This document shows positions 34,472 to 45,130 of a DNA stretch of 64,000 bases, one piece after another (positions within the stretch are counted from its first letter, which is position 1; each line of letters begins with the position of its first letter). The stretch comes from Ceratothoa steindachneri (taxonomy: Eukaryota > Arthropoda > Malacostraca > Isopoda > Cymothoidae), in assembly GCA_963969495.1 (NCBI GenBank), contig OZ018331.1:149792779-149856778 (forward strand), given 5' to 3'. Position numbers and translations under genes: made by a program. The notes below the pieces were generated by a model, which was not told the origin of the DNA, ran no database searches, and saw nothing but the letters and a program-made list of their open reading frames with translations.

Positions 34472-35872
34472 TTAAGTTGATGAATAAGTTCTTGCGTTTT
34501 TTCAATGTTATGTTGATTTAAGTTTTGTTGACGTGATTTGTGCACATATTAAGAAACAATAATAAATAATGAGAGCAAAATTTGCAAAGGTTAGGCTACG
34601 TCTCTTAACAGCATAGACTATTAGGCTTTTGCTTAGGCTACGTTTTGAAGTTGAGTAATAAGTCATTGCGGTTTATTTAAAATTTGTGTTAATTTAATTT
34701 TTGTTCTGTACCCTCAAAATGGAATGTCAAGTTGAAAGAAAGGCGCATTTTCGACACTTGATGTTATTCATTTTCAATCGAAACGGGAACAATGCAAACG
34801 CAGCCAAAGCTCGTCGCGATATTTGTGCTGTGTATGGAGAAAATGCTTTATCAGAAAGGACAGCTCAATGGTCGTTTTCACGTTTCAAAAACGGTCATTT
34901 CAATCTCAATGGCGAAGAGCTTTCTAGTGATCCCATTAAGTTGGATGAAGATCAGTTGAACGACCTTCTTCATGAAAATCCTCGTCAATCGACTAGAGAA
35001 TTGACTGTACAATTGGTGTGTGATCAGAAAACTGTAGTGAATCACCTTCACTCGATGGGGAAAGTTTTAAAACTCAGTGCATGGGTTCCGCACGCTTTGA
35101 ACGAAAGCAACAAACTTAAACGCTCCACGATTGCCCCAGGTTTGCTTGCTCGTCAAATGGCTACTCGTGGATAAAAGGACAAATTTCTTTATCGCATCAT
35201 CACTGGCGATGAAAAGTGATGTGTTTATGTCAACATAAACCATCGACAACAATGGCTTAGCCCCAATAAAAAACCACTTCCGCGATTAAAGCAAGGACTT
35301 CATCCACGAAAGACGATGTTGTGTGTGTGGTGGCATTGTGAAGGGATCATTCTTTATGAGCTCCTTGCGAACAACGAGATTGTCAATGCAGAACTCTACG
35401 TTCAAAACAATGTATCGACTCGCCGAAGCTATTCGTGAAAAGCGACCTCATCGACGTTATGGAGTCCTTCTGCAACCCGACAATGCTTGTCCTCACATTG
35501 CCAATATGTCAAAAGACGCCATCCAAACGCTTAATTGGGAAATCCCGGCGCATCCTCCATATTCGCCAGACTTGGCCCATTGGATTTCCATCTGTTCTGA
35601 CCGCTCTCCTAAAATTTGTGCGGTGTTTCGTTCAATACTGATGTGGAACTAAGAACCTGGTTAGACGAATTCTTCGAGTCAAAATCCAGAGATTTTTATT
35701 GCAGCAGCATCGAAAAACTAGTTGAACGTTGGGAAGAAGTCGTAAATAACAACGGAGAATACACTATTGATTAAATTGCATATTGTTATCAATTGAAAAT
35801 GAAGTTTTTCTAAAATTGTTAATGGTAATGAATAAATTTGATAAAACCACGAGAGCTTATTCCTCAACCCAA
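34472..35872 (+). mobile_element. Mariner element (DD34D type) with duplicated 5' end
   Basis: Ends TTAAGTTGATGAATAAG and, reversed, TTGGGTTGAGGAATAAG are terminal inverted repeats. TA lies on each side (34470-34471, 35873-35874) inside the Tc1 coding sequence. A second 5' terminus (TTGAGTAATAAGTCATTGCGG at 34651) follows 175 bases inside, so the first ~85 bases of 5' region occur twice. Total length 1401 bp against the usual ~1.3 kb. Confidence 0.88.
34719..35774 (+). pseudogene. Mariner transposase, near full length, broken
   Basis: Cut-and-paste transposase. HTH region 34750-35000, then WVPHALNESNK, a mariner signature, at 35083. Stops: TAA at 35172, and TGA at 35218 replacing the Trp of GDEKW after the first catalytic Asp. 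LLQPDNACPH at ~35466 carries the second Asp. HPPYSPDLA at ~35550 precedes the third Asp, which is in a shifted frame after a one-base deletion near 35578 (LDFHLF); spacing from the second Asp is 34 residues. The end is YTID then stop. It is similar to the mariner half behind SETMAR-type sequences. Confidence 0.88.
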
Positions 35873-35874
35873 TA

Positions 35875-36380
35875 TTTTAGCGTCGAAACTAAATTTAATT
35901 CAGTTAAATTTGATTACAGACGCTTTTTGTAGAGGCGCTGGAGGTTACAGACAACCATAAATGTGTTAAAAAGTCTGTCAAGCAAGGAGGAAGCTGCGTC
36001 ATGGTATTGGAGGATGTTTTCATCTAAATGAGTCGGTTCACTAATTCGAATAAATGAAACAGTAAATGTGAATGTGTGCTTAAACCTCATACAACAACAT
36101 GGTATACCTACACTTCAAGCATCTTTGATCCAGGCAGCAGTATTTATGCAAGACAACGCGCCATACAATACTGCAAAGCGAGTAAAATACTCTTTCAAAC
36201 ATGAAAGATCATCGGAGATAAAGATCGAGACCAGCAGTCTTTCTCTGTGAATCATTTATGGACGAAAATTAAGCCAGAATAGAAGAAAATAACACCCGAA
36301 TTTACCAATAAATCGGTGAAGTTCTGTGGTCTTCGTTGCACCGAAGTAATAGAAAACAAAGGCTTGAACAACACATATAA
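35875..36380 (+). pseudogene. Tc1-like transposase, C-terminal part
   Basis: Resumes after the mariner with FSVETKFNLI, the first catalytic block with Asp changed to Val. Then a ruined KQGGSCVMV block near 35970-36010, and 36068-36250 with FMQDNAPYNTAKRVKYSF: the second Asp is present, and the usual His of DNAPxH is Asn. The SPDLNPIEN-type block is destroyed. The tail (NHLWTKIKPE, then KSVKFCGLRC) lies at 36248-36345. Confidence 0.8.
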
Positions 36381-36667
36381 CTTGTTATAAGTTTAATCGT
36401 TGTTAACGCTTGTTTTGTTTTTAGTGTATTTGCTTGCTAAGCACTTCTCTGAATGATCATTCCCTTATTTTGCACGTGTCAATATTTTATTTTGTTAGTT
36501 TATTTAGTATAATTTCTTAGGTGTGCGATTGTATCATATGAAATCTTCATAAAAAATAGTAAATGCATACCTTTATGTTCCTTAGAAATTTCATTTACCT
36601 AGTCATAATATTTTTGACAATATTTTAATAAAGAAAAATCGTTTCTCTTATTTTTGTCGGTAGTGTA

Positions 36668-37235
36668 GAATTAGTAATTGTACGAATCAAAGAAATAGGG
36701 TGAAATCAGAAAAAAAGTATGTCAGATTTCATGAATCAAACGAGCGCATGGCAGTGAGAATTTGGAGAGACAAAGAGATAAAGTGAAATCAGACAAAAAA
36801 ACGTGAAAGAGTCCATTAATCTCGATCAACAGATAACACGATAAGTGAACTGATGAACAGATTTCAACGACCGGGTTTTGCACATGGTTGTTATCTCGAT
36901 TATGGGTTTTATCTCACTCTGTGTAGAAAGAACCGTTCGTTTAAATCTGTTCACCGGTTCACATTTCACGTTTTTTTTCTGATTTCACTTTATTTCTTTG
37001 TCTCTCCAAATTATCACTGCCATACGCTTTATTAAGTCATGAAATCTGCCACTTTTTTTCTGATTTCACTGCATTTCAGCGAGTCGCAAAATCACTACTT
37101 TTATACAACTCTATTGATCTATGGAATCGGTCACACTTCTTTTCTGATTTCACTTCATTTCAGCGATTCGCCAATTTACTCCTACCTTACACACTGTATT
37201 CATTCTAAGCATGGAAATAGAAATAAATATAAATT
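36668..37235. repeat. ~100-bp satellite monomers in inverted arrangement
   Basis: 36668-36830 holds monomers in the orientation of 27895-27994 (GTGAAATCAGAAAAAAAG, ATTTCATGAATCAAA, AATTTGGAGAGACAAAGA). 36940-37235 holds three monomers as reverse complements (TTTTTCTGATTTCACT recurring about every 100 bases). The arms flank a ~110-base centre at 36830-36940. No coding content: the short frames here are repeat translation. Confidence 0.85.
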
Positions 37236-37440
37236 GCACTGTTTTCACCAAAATGGATAGGGTCACACGTTCAAATATTCCAATTAACTCACGTTCAAAA
37301 AGTCCAATTTACGTGTACGTAACTTCTAATTTGAAGTGAAATATTATTTAATTATTATTGAATCGGGAAACGGAATCCACTTTACAAAATAAAGGACCAA
37401 ATTAACCCTTCTGGCAATGCCTAGATTGGCCGCCAGACCT
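37236..37440. other. Unassigned AT-rich DNA
   Basis: No features seen. Confidence 0.4.
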
Positions 37441-37599
37441 AATTTACCAAAGTGTGCTCTAAGGGTAAATTAGGTCTGCCTTTTACTGTCTCCCTCCTCA
37501 TTCTATTATTATTTACCTCCCGAAAGGGGGTGTCAGGCGAAGTAGGGTTAACCATGCTGCGGATTACATCTCGAGGATTGTTCGCCCTCCCTCTCCTTA

Positions 37600-37870
37600 T
37601 GCCTGTTACATCTCTCTTTCTCTCTACCGTCTCTCGTCCTTTGTTCCTTCTTTCTCCTTCGTATCTCCATCGTCTCGCCTTTGGTCTCTCCTTCTTCTTT
37701 CCTTCAGTCTCATTCTTCTCTCCTTCTCCCTTTCGTCTCTCTTTCTTCTCTCCTTCGCTTCTCCATCGTCTCTGTTTCTTCTCTCCTTCGTTTCTCCATC
37801 GTCTCTTCTTCAATCTTCCCATCTCTCCTTCGTCGCTGATTCGTTTCCCTGTCTACTCTCCTTTGTAGTC
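37600..37870. repeat. Pyrimidine-rich minisatellite
   Basis: Degenerate repeats of CTCCTTCGTTTCTCCATCGT with TCTTTCTTCT between, period about 33. The complementary Arg/Glu/Lys-rich frames are products of this composition. Confidence 0.75.
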
Positions 37871-39495
37871 TCCCTCGGCCTCTCCTTTTCATTCTCTGGT
37901 TTTCTCTTTTGGACTATGCTTATCCTATTGCAGCTGAGCACCAAGTAGTCTCTTCTCGTTTTTTCTCTCTTTAATTGATGCTGACTCTCCTTCAACCACC
38001 CGAACGCAGTTTGTGTTCGTAATTTGAGATTTCACCGTCTCTGTAACAAACTTGTTCGTGGTGGAGCTGAAATATTTGACTGTCTCTACCCCAAAGTGAA
38101 AGTTGATCCGAGTAATTGGGCTATATCTTTTCCTGTTTCTGCCTTTTCTTTCTTTTAGTCTCTTTTCCCCGTTCCATTTCTGAGTTTTATGTTCGCATCC
38201 TCGTTCCCTTTTGGACGTAAACTTCCCCCTAAATATTGACATCATTCCTCTCGATCCCTTATATTTTGGGGGAGGGGGGGATCTCTGTTGTTTTTATCCG
38301 TTTTTATTATTCCTCTTCTCTGTATTTTCCCTATTTTCTCTTCGCTCTTTTTGTGGTTGCCTCTATTTATCTAAAGGTTTCCTTGCAAACGAAGGGAATT
38401 CCTTGTCTCTTAGCAACCACTTTTCCCCTCTAATTAAGGGGAAATCGTTCCAATTGGGTCTCGTTGCTCTATAAATCATCAATCTGGATTGACTGAGGCC
38501 TATTTAGCTCGGGGTTATTTCCAGATACATCCAACTTATCCACCAAATGTGCGAATCAGCTTGGATAAAATGAGAAGGTGAAAAATGAATGCGAAATTTT
38601 TCGGCTCACTGAATCGCGAAATTAAAAAGTCATCTACCTTATGTTTAGTTCGTGCCACTACAAGTACCGAAAGGTTGTGGTAACACGATTAGCAAAGCCT
38701 TGAAATTGACCAAGTGGTGTCGAAGTTTAGTACATAATTATTATTAATTGATCAAAGGATATAAAAAAGTCTCCCTATTAATGCCACCTATTAATCAGTA
38801 CAGTTGTCTCCACATTACAGAGCGCAATAGTCTGAAAAGGCGCTCACCATTGAGCTACCATTAATAGGTCGGGGTCATATGGCAGCCGATTGATAAGTTA
38901 GGGTAATAATGGTACCCGATTGATAGATTAGTTCAATTGTGCTATCAAATTAATAAGTTAGATTTAGTAGGGCTGGCGACCCTTTGAGCTCTGTAGCGAT
39001 TGTCATTTTAATCTTAATGTGAATTTCATTAACTATCCTACCGGGAGGCTTTCGCCTTCAAGATGTATGATGAAACATTATTCTAGTAGTGCTAACAAAT
39101 TAATAATATAGGTTAATTTTAGTAGTGATGATAAATTAATTTAATAATACTACCAGAATAGCACCAACCCCAGCAGTTGCCGCCTACTGGCCTCCAATGC
39201 TTGTATCAGGAACGGCGACGATATCTCTTACACATTTTCACTTTCCACAACTTTACTACTTTCTTGGCAGATCTCTCCTTATAAACTTCCTGCGGGAGAG
39301 GTCCACGATGGTATTTTCTCTTCACTGCCCGATTACTAGGTCAATAGGTTAAGACAAATCTGAAGCGGGTAGAGAGGAATTGATCTTCAATTCATTCGAC
39401 CAAGAAGACAAATCATTGGAAAAGAAAAGGATCAATTTATAAAATAATTGGTTAGAAAAGGTTTAGATCACGGATAAGTCCTTATGGAACAACAC
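37871..39495. other. Unassigned DNA with a tRNA-like segment and short repeats
   Basis: 38821-38862 (-) carries an A-box-like TAGCTCAATGGTGAGCGC but no B box. 38860-38960 has GATTGATAAGTTAG-like repeats. No gene is supported. Confidence 0.4.
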
Positions 39496-39499
39496 CTAC

Positions 39500-40372
39500 A
39501 ATGAAAGTGGCTAGATTTGGACTTGAAACCGGCTAGATTTGAACTTGAAATCGGCTAGATTTGAACTTGATAGCGGCTAGATTTGAATTTGAAACCGACT
39601 AGATTTGAACTTGATAGCGGCTAGATTTGAACTTGATAGCGGCTAGATTTGAATTTGAAACCAGCTAGATTTGAACTTGAAACCGGCTAGATTTTAATTT
39701 GAAACCGGCTCGATTTGAATTTGAAACCGGCTAGATTTGAATTTGAAACCGGCTAGATTTGAACTTGATAGCAGCTAGATTTGAACTTGATAGCGGCTAG
39801 ATTTGGACTTGATAGTGGCTAGATTTGAACTTGATAGCGGCTAGATTTGAACTTGATAGCGGCTAGATTTGAACTTGATAGCGGCTAGATTTGAACTTGA
39901 TAGCGGCTAGATTTGAATTTGAAACGGGCTAGATTTGAACTTGATAGCGGCTAGATTTGAACTTGATAGCAGCTAGATTTGGACTTGATAGCGGCTAGAT
40001 TTGAACTTGATAGCGGCTAGATTTGAGCTTGATAGCGGCTAGATTTGAGCTTGATAGCGGCTAGATTTGAACTTGATAGCGGCTAGATTTGAACTTGATA
40101 ATGGCTAGATTTGAACTTGAAACCGGCTAGATTTAAACTTGATAGCGGCTAGATTTGAACTTGATAGCGGCTAGATTTGGACTTGGTAGCGGCTAGATTT
40201 GAACTTGATAGCGGCTAGATTTGGACTTGATAGCGGCTAGATTTGAACTTGATAGCGGTTAGATTTGAATTTGAAACCGGCTAGATTTGAACTTGATAGT
40301 GGCTAGATTTGAACTTGAAAACGGCTAGATTTGAATTGGAAACCGGCTAGATTTGAATTTGAAGCCGGCTAA
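39500..40372. repeat. 22-bp minisatellite (~39 copies)
   Basis: Unit GGCTAGATTTGAACTTGATAGC in two main forms: ...GATAGC and ...GAAACC. They are not random: GAAACC units cluster at the left (39500-39760) and right (40270-40365) edges and GATAGC units in the middle. The 22-base period is not a multiple of three, so no frame stays open. Confidence 0.97.
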
Positions 40373-40946
40373 ACATGATATTGCGAATATTTCTTTTTAA
40401 TATAAATCTTTGAAATGGTTCCCTGAAATTGCTTTAGGAGCTTTTCCGCAAATGGTTTTAGAACCAATTTGGATGGCCACATTTTGGTAATAATTTAAAC
40501 CTTCGAATCAAAGGTTTAAATTAATACCAAAATATGTCTGGGCGAGACGTGATCTGTTCATATGTGTTGATCCAATATTATTATTAGTTGTAATAATACT
40601 ATAGCATTAGTCGTGAGTCAGCGGAGAAGTTAGTTTGAAAACCTGTTAAATGTGGTCATGGTAGAAATGTGGGAGTCCTGTTTTAGCAAGGAGGGTATAG
40701 TAAGTGAGAGTGTACAAAAGAGAAATGTGTAACGCCGCAAAATTGTAAGATGGAAGGCAGTGGGATTGGAATTTAATCGCTGATCTGCTGATGAGTGGTT
40801 GGTGTGTTTCCTTAATGCACGAAAGAGGGTGAAGTGCCAGATGAATTTATAAGTGCCTGTATTATCTCGTTATACAAAGGTAACTTAAACGAAGGAGAAT
40901 GAATTAATTAGATACGTTCAAATTTAATATCATTCACAAACTGTAT
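40373..40946. other. Unassigned DNA
   Basis: A short palindromic block (AACCTTCGAATCAAAGGTTT at 40497) and nothing else I can name. Confidence 0.4.
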
Positions 40947-41405
40947 ATGTGTGTTGATGGCAGTATCAAAGCGAAACAGGATTGTGGAGGGACTCGCTCG
41001 CCCTTCATGACGACTCGCCCACGCGTAGCCCCGGAAACTCGTCCGCCAGGCCCAGAAGGCATCATCCCCACGATCTGTGACCGGGCGAACGAGTTCGGCC
41101 TTCCGTGGCTGGACGAAATGAGTCCGAGTGTTCACCCCCAATCGGAGGGAGCTATGGATATAAGGAATGGACGGATGCCAAAAGATATAGAGCGAGTCCT
41201 CGCCCATTCGCTCGTACCCACACCCTCATCACGAATTTGCCAGCTCCCGAATCTTTTGTGTTGGGGATCTTCCTCAACAGAACTCGAAGGCACTAAAGAA
41301 ACTTCACTACCTCTAACGTATCAACTAACCTCTCTAACGCGGAATGAATTGGATCAAAATACTCGAAATACCGAACTTAAATCCGAACCTAGTGACGTAG
41401 CATGA
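40947..41405 (+). CDS. Unassigned 152-codon open frame
   Basis: Clearly GC-richer than its surroundings over 40970-41240. The predicted protein is Pro/Ser/Arg-rich with no domain I recognise, no signal peptide and no membrane segment. The opposite strand is also open for 99 codons. It may be the decayed coding part of an LTR element or a host exon. Downstream at 41495-41519 is a perfect 9-bp hairpin. Confidence 0.2.
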   Translation: MCVDGSIKAKQDCGGTRSPFMTTRPRVAPETRPPGPEGIIPTICDRANEFGLPWLDEMSPSVHPQSEGAMDIRNGRMPKDIERVLAHSLVPTPSSRICQLPNLLCWGSSSTELEGTKETSLPLTYQLTSLTRNELDQNTRNTELKSEPSDVA

Positions 41406-41494
41406 AGATTATTAATCCGGCAGTAATCTGTGTAAACGCGTTGTTCTAACCCAACTACTTTGTAATTTGCTTAGTATAATTTGGTTATAAAAGT

Positions 41495-41519
41495 TTCAGT
41501 CGTTATTTATACGACTGAA
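41495..41519 (+). other. Perfect 9-bp hairpin
   Basis: TTCAGTCGT, a 7-base loop, ACGACTGAA. It lies between TATAAAAG (41487) and GTACAAAATAAA (41541), an arrangement like a promoter followed by a polyadenylation signal in a short LTR, but no LTR ends were found. Confidence 0.4.
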
Positions 41520-41721
41520 GGTTCTCCTATTTTTTGTTCGTACAAAATAAATAGTTAAAATCGTTTCGTCTTTTAAGTGCAATGCTTCCATGACAGATTG
41601 CCACTAACTATTACACCCTGAAACCTCGCATTCTGAGTGTGGCCTATTTCACTCAGCTCGGAGCCTCACTTTCTTCTTACCAAAATTCAAAGTCGAGCGC
41701 ATCTTAAACCTCTTTAAGGTT

Positions 41722-43040
41722 GTGTCAGATCATGAGTTGTATACACACAACAAAATGGATTACTATGAAAGAGGAGCGAGTGGATTAGGTGTATATTATG
41801 AATGGTATGAAGGAAAATTATTTTACGGTACGCTGTTTCCTCTAAAATTTATGGAGTTGGGAAGATATAACGTTAGCTCTATAAATTCTCATCCTGACAT
41901 GCTTTGAAAAGCCATGATATAGGTGGAAAGTTTATGAGTGTGATGAAATCTCATTTGTTTAAGTGCGGGTGGAGAAGCAAATGACTCCCAGTTCAAATGT
42001 AAAAGCTCTTGGTCATTTAATATATTTTTAATGGTAAGGGTTTTTTTTACCACCGATCTGCATTCATTTAAGAGGGCTTTATTTTCCAGTGGAGACCATT
42101 CATTAATGTTGAGGGGAAAGAGGGGAGAGGAGCAAGGAAAATAAGAAGACGTGGGGTGATTTAGAATAAGAGGAAGAAGTTTGTATTTGACTCGATAAAG
42201 GTTAAAGAGAATGAAGTGAAGTACAAAGCGATAATGTTAGCGACATTAGAAGGTTAATTATTCAGTTGCTAAAAGGAGCCCTTGGGGAAATTGGATCGAG
42301 GATGTGGAATGCTTTAAATGTTTGGAAGTTATGTTTGCAAAAGGATACGGGCAACTGAATGAAAGCTGAAATGAGGATGTTTGATGTCCCTATCAAAGTG
42401 TGGAAGTAAAATATAAAGTGTTATAATAAGCGCAAAGGCGAAATTCCATAGGGGTATGATAGTTCTTAAATTACTGTAATGCGAGATGTAGTGAAAGAGA
42501 AAAAGCAAGGCTGAGTAGTGGATATTAAGCACATGCGTGTCCCACTGTCCCTTGCATGAGTAGGTAAGGGTGCGAAATGAAGTGATTTTGGTTAGGCTTT
42601 TTACTAATGGGTAATGAGAAGAATGTAGTATCTAGAAGGCGAAATGGTTGGAGAGAGAGATTTAATGAGAAAAAGTTTAGTAACCAAAAAGGTGTAGTAC
42701 TCAATGCGACCAGACAGAGAGAAACAGGAAAATGAATAAATAAAAATAAGGAAAATAAGGAACAAAAGACAGAATTGAAAAGAGGGCATAAGAGCTTCAA
42801 GAAACATGGACGGGATATTTCTACAGCTTTCTACAGCCCTCAGTGCTGTGGTCTGATGGGGTCTTCAACACATCTGGAAAGCTCAATGCAATCTCTTGTC
42901 TCAACCTCGCAAACTCTTTACATAGCTTAGGGGAAGGTGTCTAAAATGTGAGAAATTAGCCGAATTTGATAACGTAGGGACACCATAAAGTAAATTAATT
43001 TCATTAAACTAACTAACACTAATAAGGATATTATCCAATC
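41722..43040. other. Unassigned DNA with a 61-codon open frame
   Basis: 41722-41907 (+) encodes a Tyr/Gly-rich protein-like stretch (GVYYEWYEGKLFYGTLFPLK) without known motif. 42000-43040 shows only A/G-rich sequence. Phe/Ser-rich frames on the minus strand look like composition effects. Confidence 0.25.
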
Positions 43041-43069
43041 GCCCTTATTTATCCCACCCCCCTCTTCCC

Positions 43070-43150
43070 GAAAGTAAGCGAAGTTAAGCTACTCGGGTAA
43101 AGTTAGCCCCTAGCGGTCCAATTCTTGGAGGCTGCCAGTTGCGGTAGTGA
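43070..43150 (+). repeat. Possible 5S-rRNA-like segment
   Basis: GCGAAGTTAAGCTACTCGGG followed by GTTAG resembles the internal promoter part of 5S rRNA (GAAGTTAAGC, then GTTAGTAC). The remainder diverges. It could be a 5S-derived SINE head or chance. Confidence 0.2.
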
Positions 43151-43261
43151 CCAGTGGTTTGGATCCCGCGTTAAGCTGTAGCTCCTCACTAAAAAAATAA
43201 AATAAAATAAAAATAGAGCAAATTGGCAGTAAGATTTTAAACAATTCAAACTTTTGTCTGC

Positions 43262-43378
43262 ATCGGTAATCGAACCCGCGACCTCTGAATGGAAAGCACA
43301 GGCGTTATCATGGATCTTGGTTAAGTGATAACGCCTGCGTTTCTAAATTGAAAGGTTGATGGTTCAATTCAGGTTGTA
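43262..43378. repeat. Head-to-head pair of tRNA-like segments
   Basis: 43316-43262 (-) reads GATAACGCCTGTGCTTTCC, then GGTCGCGGGTTCGATTACC (B box). 43317-43378 (+) reads TTAAGTGATAACGCCTGCG, then GATGGTTCAATTCAGG. The two meet in a perfect 11-base inverted repeat, AGGCGTTATCA / TGATAACGCCT, at 43301-43337. Confidence 0.6.
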
Positions 43379-43544
43379 GTTTTTTTTTAAAGGCGCATGT
43401 TTATCCCCAATGAAGTTCTTTAAGTTATGTTTATCCTATTGTTTTTTAGTGTATTTATTCAAACGTGAATTCATCTGTATAGACAAAAGGGATACCAAAA
43501 TATCACCTTGATGGTATAATAATCACTCTATATGAAAAGATAGT

Positions 43545-45130
43545 AGAAGGTAAAAAAAGTTGGTGAAAAATGGGGTAGGGTTGCCCTTGTTTTAGGGGCA
43601 TCGCAGGCGTTTTTGTTTTCGTTTGTTGTCTTTTATGTTGCAGTTGGTTTGTTTTATTTGTCGGGTGTCTCTGTGATTGTGTCTCTTTAGTGTTCTTCTA
43701 ATTGTTAGTCTTTATTGTGTTGTGTACTGATTTTTGTCTCTGTTTCGAGCATTCGAGCCTTTGTTAGTGCTCGATGTTGTTAATGTACTTCGCGTTGGAG
43801 TATGGTTTACGCAATTTGGTTTGTATGCTTGGTGTATGTATGTTAGTTTTGTTTTGTGTTTATGTGTACATGTCTTCAATGTTTTCCTCGGAGCAGAGTT
43901 TAGTGCTTGGGAAGCGTCGATTTCGGGCGACCTTCCCGCGCAATCTGGCCGGGATGTTGATCCTGCCGCCAGTTCTTCGCATCTCTGGGATGATATCATT
44001 GGCCATTGTAGACCAGACCTTTTTGGCCAGTTTTTGGGTGGCGATATTAATGGGCTCCAGTCTTTGTCTTTGGTGCAGTACCCTCTGCCGAATCTGCTCC
44101 CTTCTTCTCGTCTTGTTGATGCAGAGGGTAGCTGAATTCTGCACTCGCTGGAGTCTCTTCATAGTGGTCTTGTTGGCCATTTGAGTCACTACCGCAGGGT
44201 AGATGAGCTTAGCTCGGATGAACATCAGGTATAACTTCCTGATGTTCGCCGAGCTAAGATCACGGAACCTATATAGCTTGGGGATTTCTCTCCTAGCCAT
44301 AGTCTGCCTCTCCTTGTAGTGACTCGAGTATCCGCGGTCGGAGATCTTTAGGCCCAGGATGGTGCCTTCGGCGGAGTAGCCGTATCTCCTCCCATCTATT
44401 ATGATGGGCCACGTAGACTCTCGGCTCAACGGGAGAATCTTGAATTTCTCCCGGTTTGTCCGGATCTTCCATTTCTGTTCGTATTGGTAGATGTTACAGA
44501 TCTCTGCAATTGTGTTGATTGCCTGATCCCTCGCTTTCCTGACCCTACTCGGGACGATCTGGGTGACGTCATCTGCATATTGCAGATGCATCGTGTCCCG
44601 ATGTATAGGAGTAGGGAGGTCGATGGTAAAGACCAGGTAAAGCAGGGGACTCAGGCAGCTCCCCTGGGGAACGCCCGCTGTGAGTTCGAATTCAGGTCCC
44701 TTGTGCTCTTCAATCATGATACGCGCCCTTCTATCCATGATGAAGTCACAAAGGATCCGTTCCAGGACCGGGTTTAGCTGGAGACCGAGTATTTTGTACT
44801 GTAGTCCACTCAGCCAAACCTTGTCGAAGGCCTTCTGCACGTCCCTCATCACGATGTCTACATATTGTCCCTTTGCTCGGCAGTGAGCGATCGTTTCGGT
44901 TAGGAGCGCCAGGGCCGTTTCCGTGCCCCTTTTAGGTCTAAACCCATGTTGTTGGGGGTTATGCGCTCCCAACTCGTCGAGTTGATTTTGTAGCCTATTA
45001 GCTAAAATCTTCTCGAAGATCTTGCCGGAGAATTCTAGGAGAGAGATAGGGCGATAGTTGGCCACTTGGTCTGGGGGCTTGTTCCCCTTCGGAATAAAGA
45101 TGATTTTTGCACCTTGAAGAAGGCAAAAAA
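43545..45130 (-). mobile_element. LINE family 1, copy C (5'-truncated, best preserved)
   Basis: Begins abruptly within RT block 0/1 at about 45115 and runs to the 3' UTR end (CAAGGGCAACCCTACC at 43590-43575), the same end as copy B. Only the C-terminal two-thirds of the RT is present. Confidence 0.9.
43860..45118 (-). CDS. LINE family 1 reverse transcriptase (partial, open)
   Basis: RNA-dependent DNA polymerase of a non-LTR element. About 419 element-derived codons without a stop: NYRPISLLEFSGKIFEKI (fingers), QQHGFRPKRGTETALALLT, MRDVQKAFDKVW (first catalytic Asp region), AGVPQGSCLSPLLYLVF, LQYADDVTQIVPSR (intact YADD), then GTILGLKISDRGYSSHYKER and the C-terminal RRRE-rich thumb ending LCSEENIEDMYT. 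The ATG at 45143 and first eight residues come from flanking DNA. All visible active-site residues are kept, so it is recent. It lacks the endonuclease and ORF1. Confidence 0.92.

Larger units (their letters stand above)
27997..36665 (+). mobile_element. Tc1-like transposon with ~210-bp terminal inverted repeats, split by two later insertions
   Basis: Left end 27997-28205 and right end 36450-36665 are inverted repeats of about 210 bases (left ACTACCGATCAAAATAAACG; right end reversed CACTACCGACAAAAATAAGA). TA is on both sides (27995-27996 and 36666-36667), and the same satellite lies outside. Its own DNA is 27997-~28490, ~34236-34469 and 35875-36665, about 1.5 kb in total, the normal size of a Tc1. 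Long inverted repeats fit the IR/DR group. Confidence 0.9.

Noticed and set aside
37439..37868. Arg/Glu/Lys-rich (minus) and Leu/Ser/Phe-rich (plus) frames
   Set aside because: Both arise from a pyrimidine-rich repeat; no domain.
39500..40372. 22-bp array as a CRISPR array
   Set aside because: Head-to-tail units without spacers; a minisatellite.
42525..42807. Phe/Leu-rich minus frames as membrane proteins
   Set aside because: Composition effect of A/G-rich DNA; no start context, no conserved pattern.
44484..44777. Plus-strand frames within LINE copy C
   Set aside because: Antisense shadows of the 427-codon RT frame.
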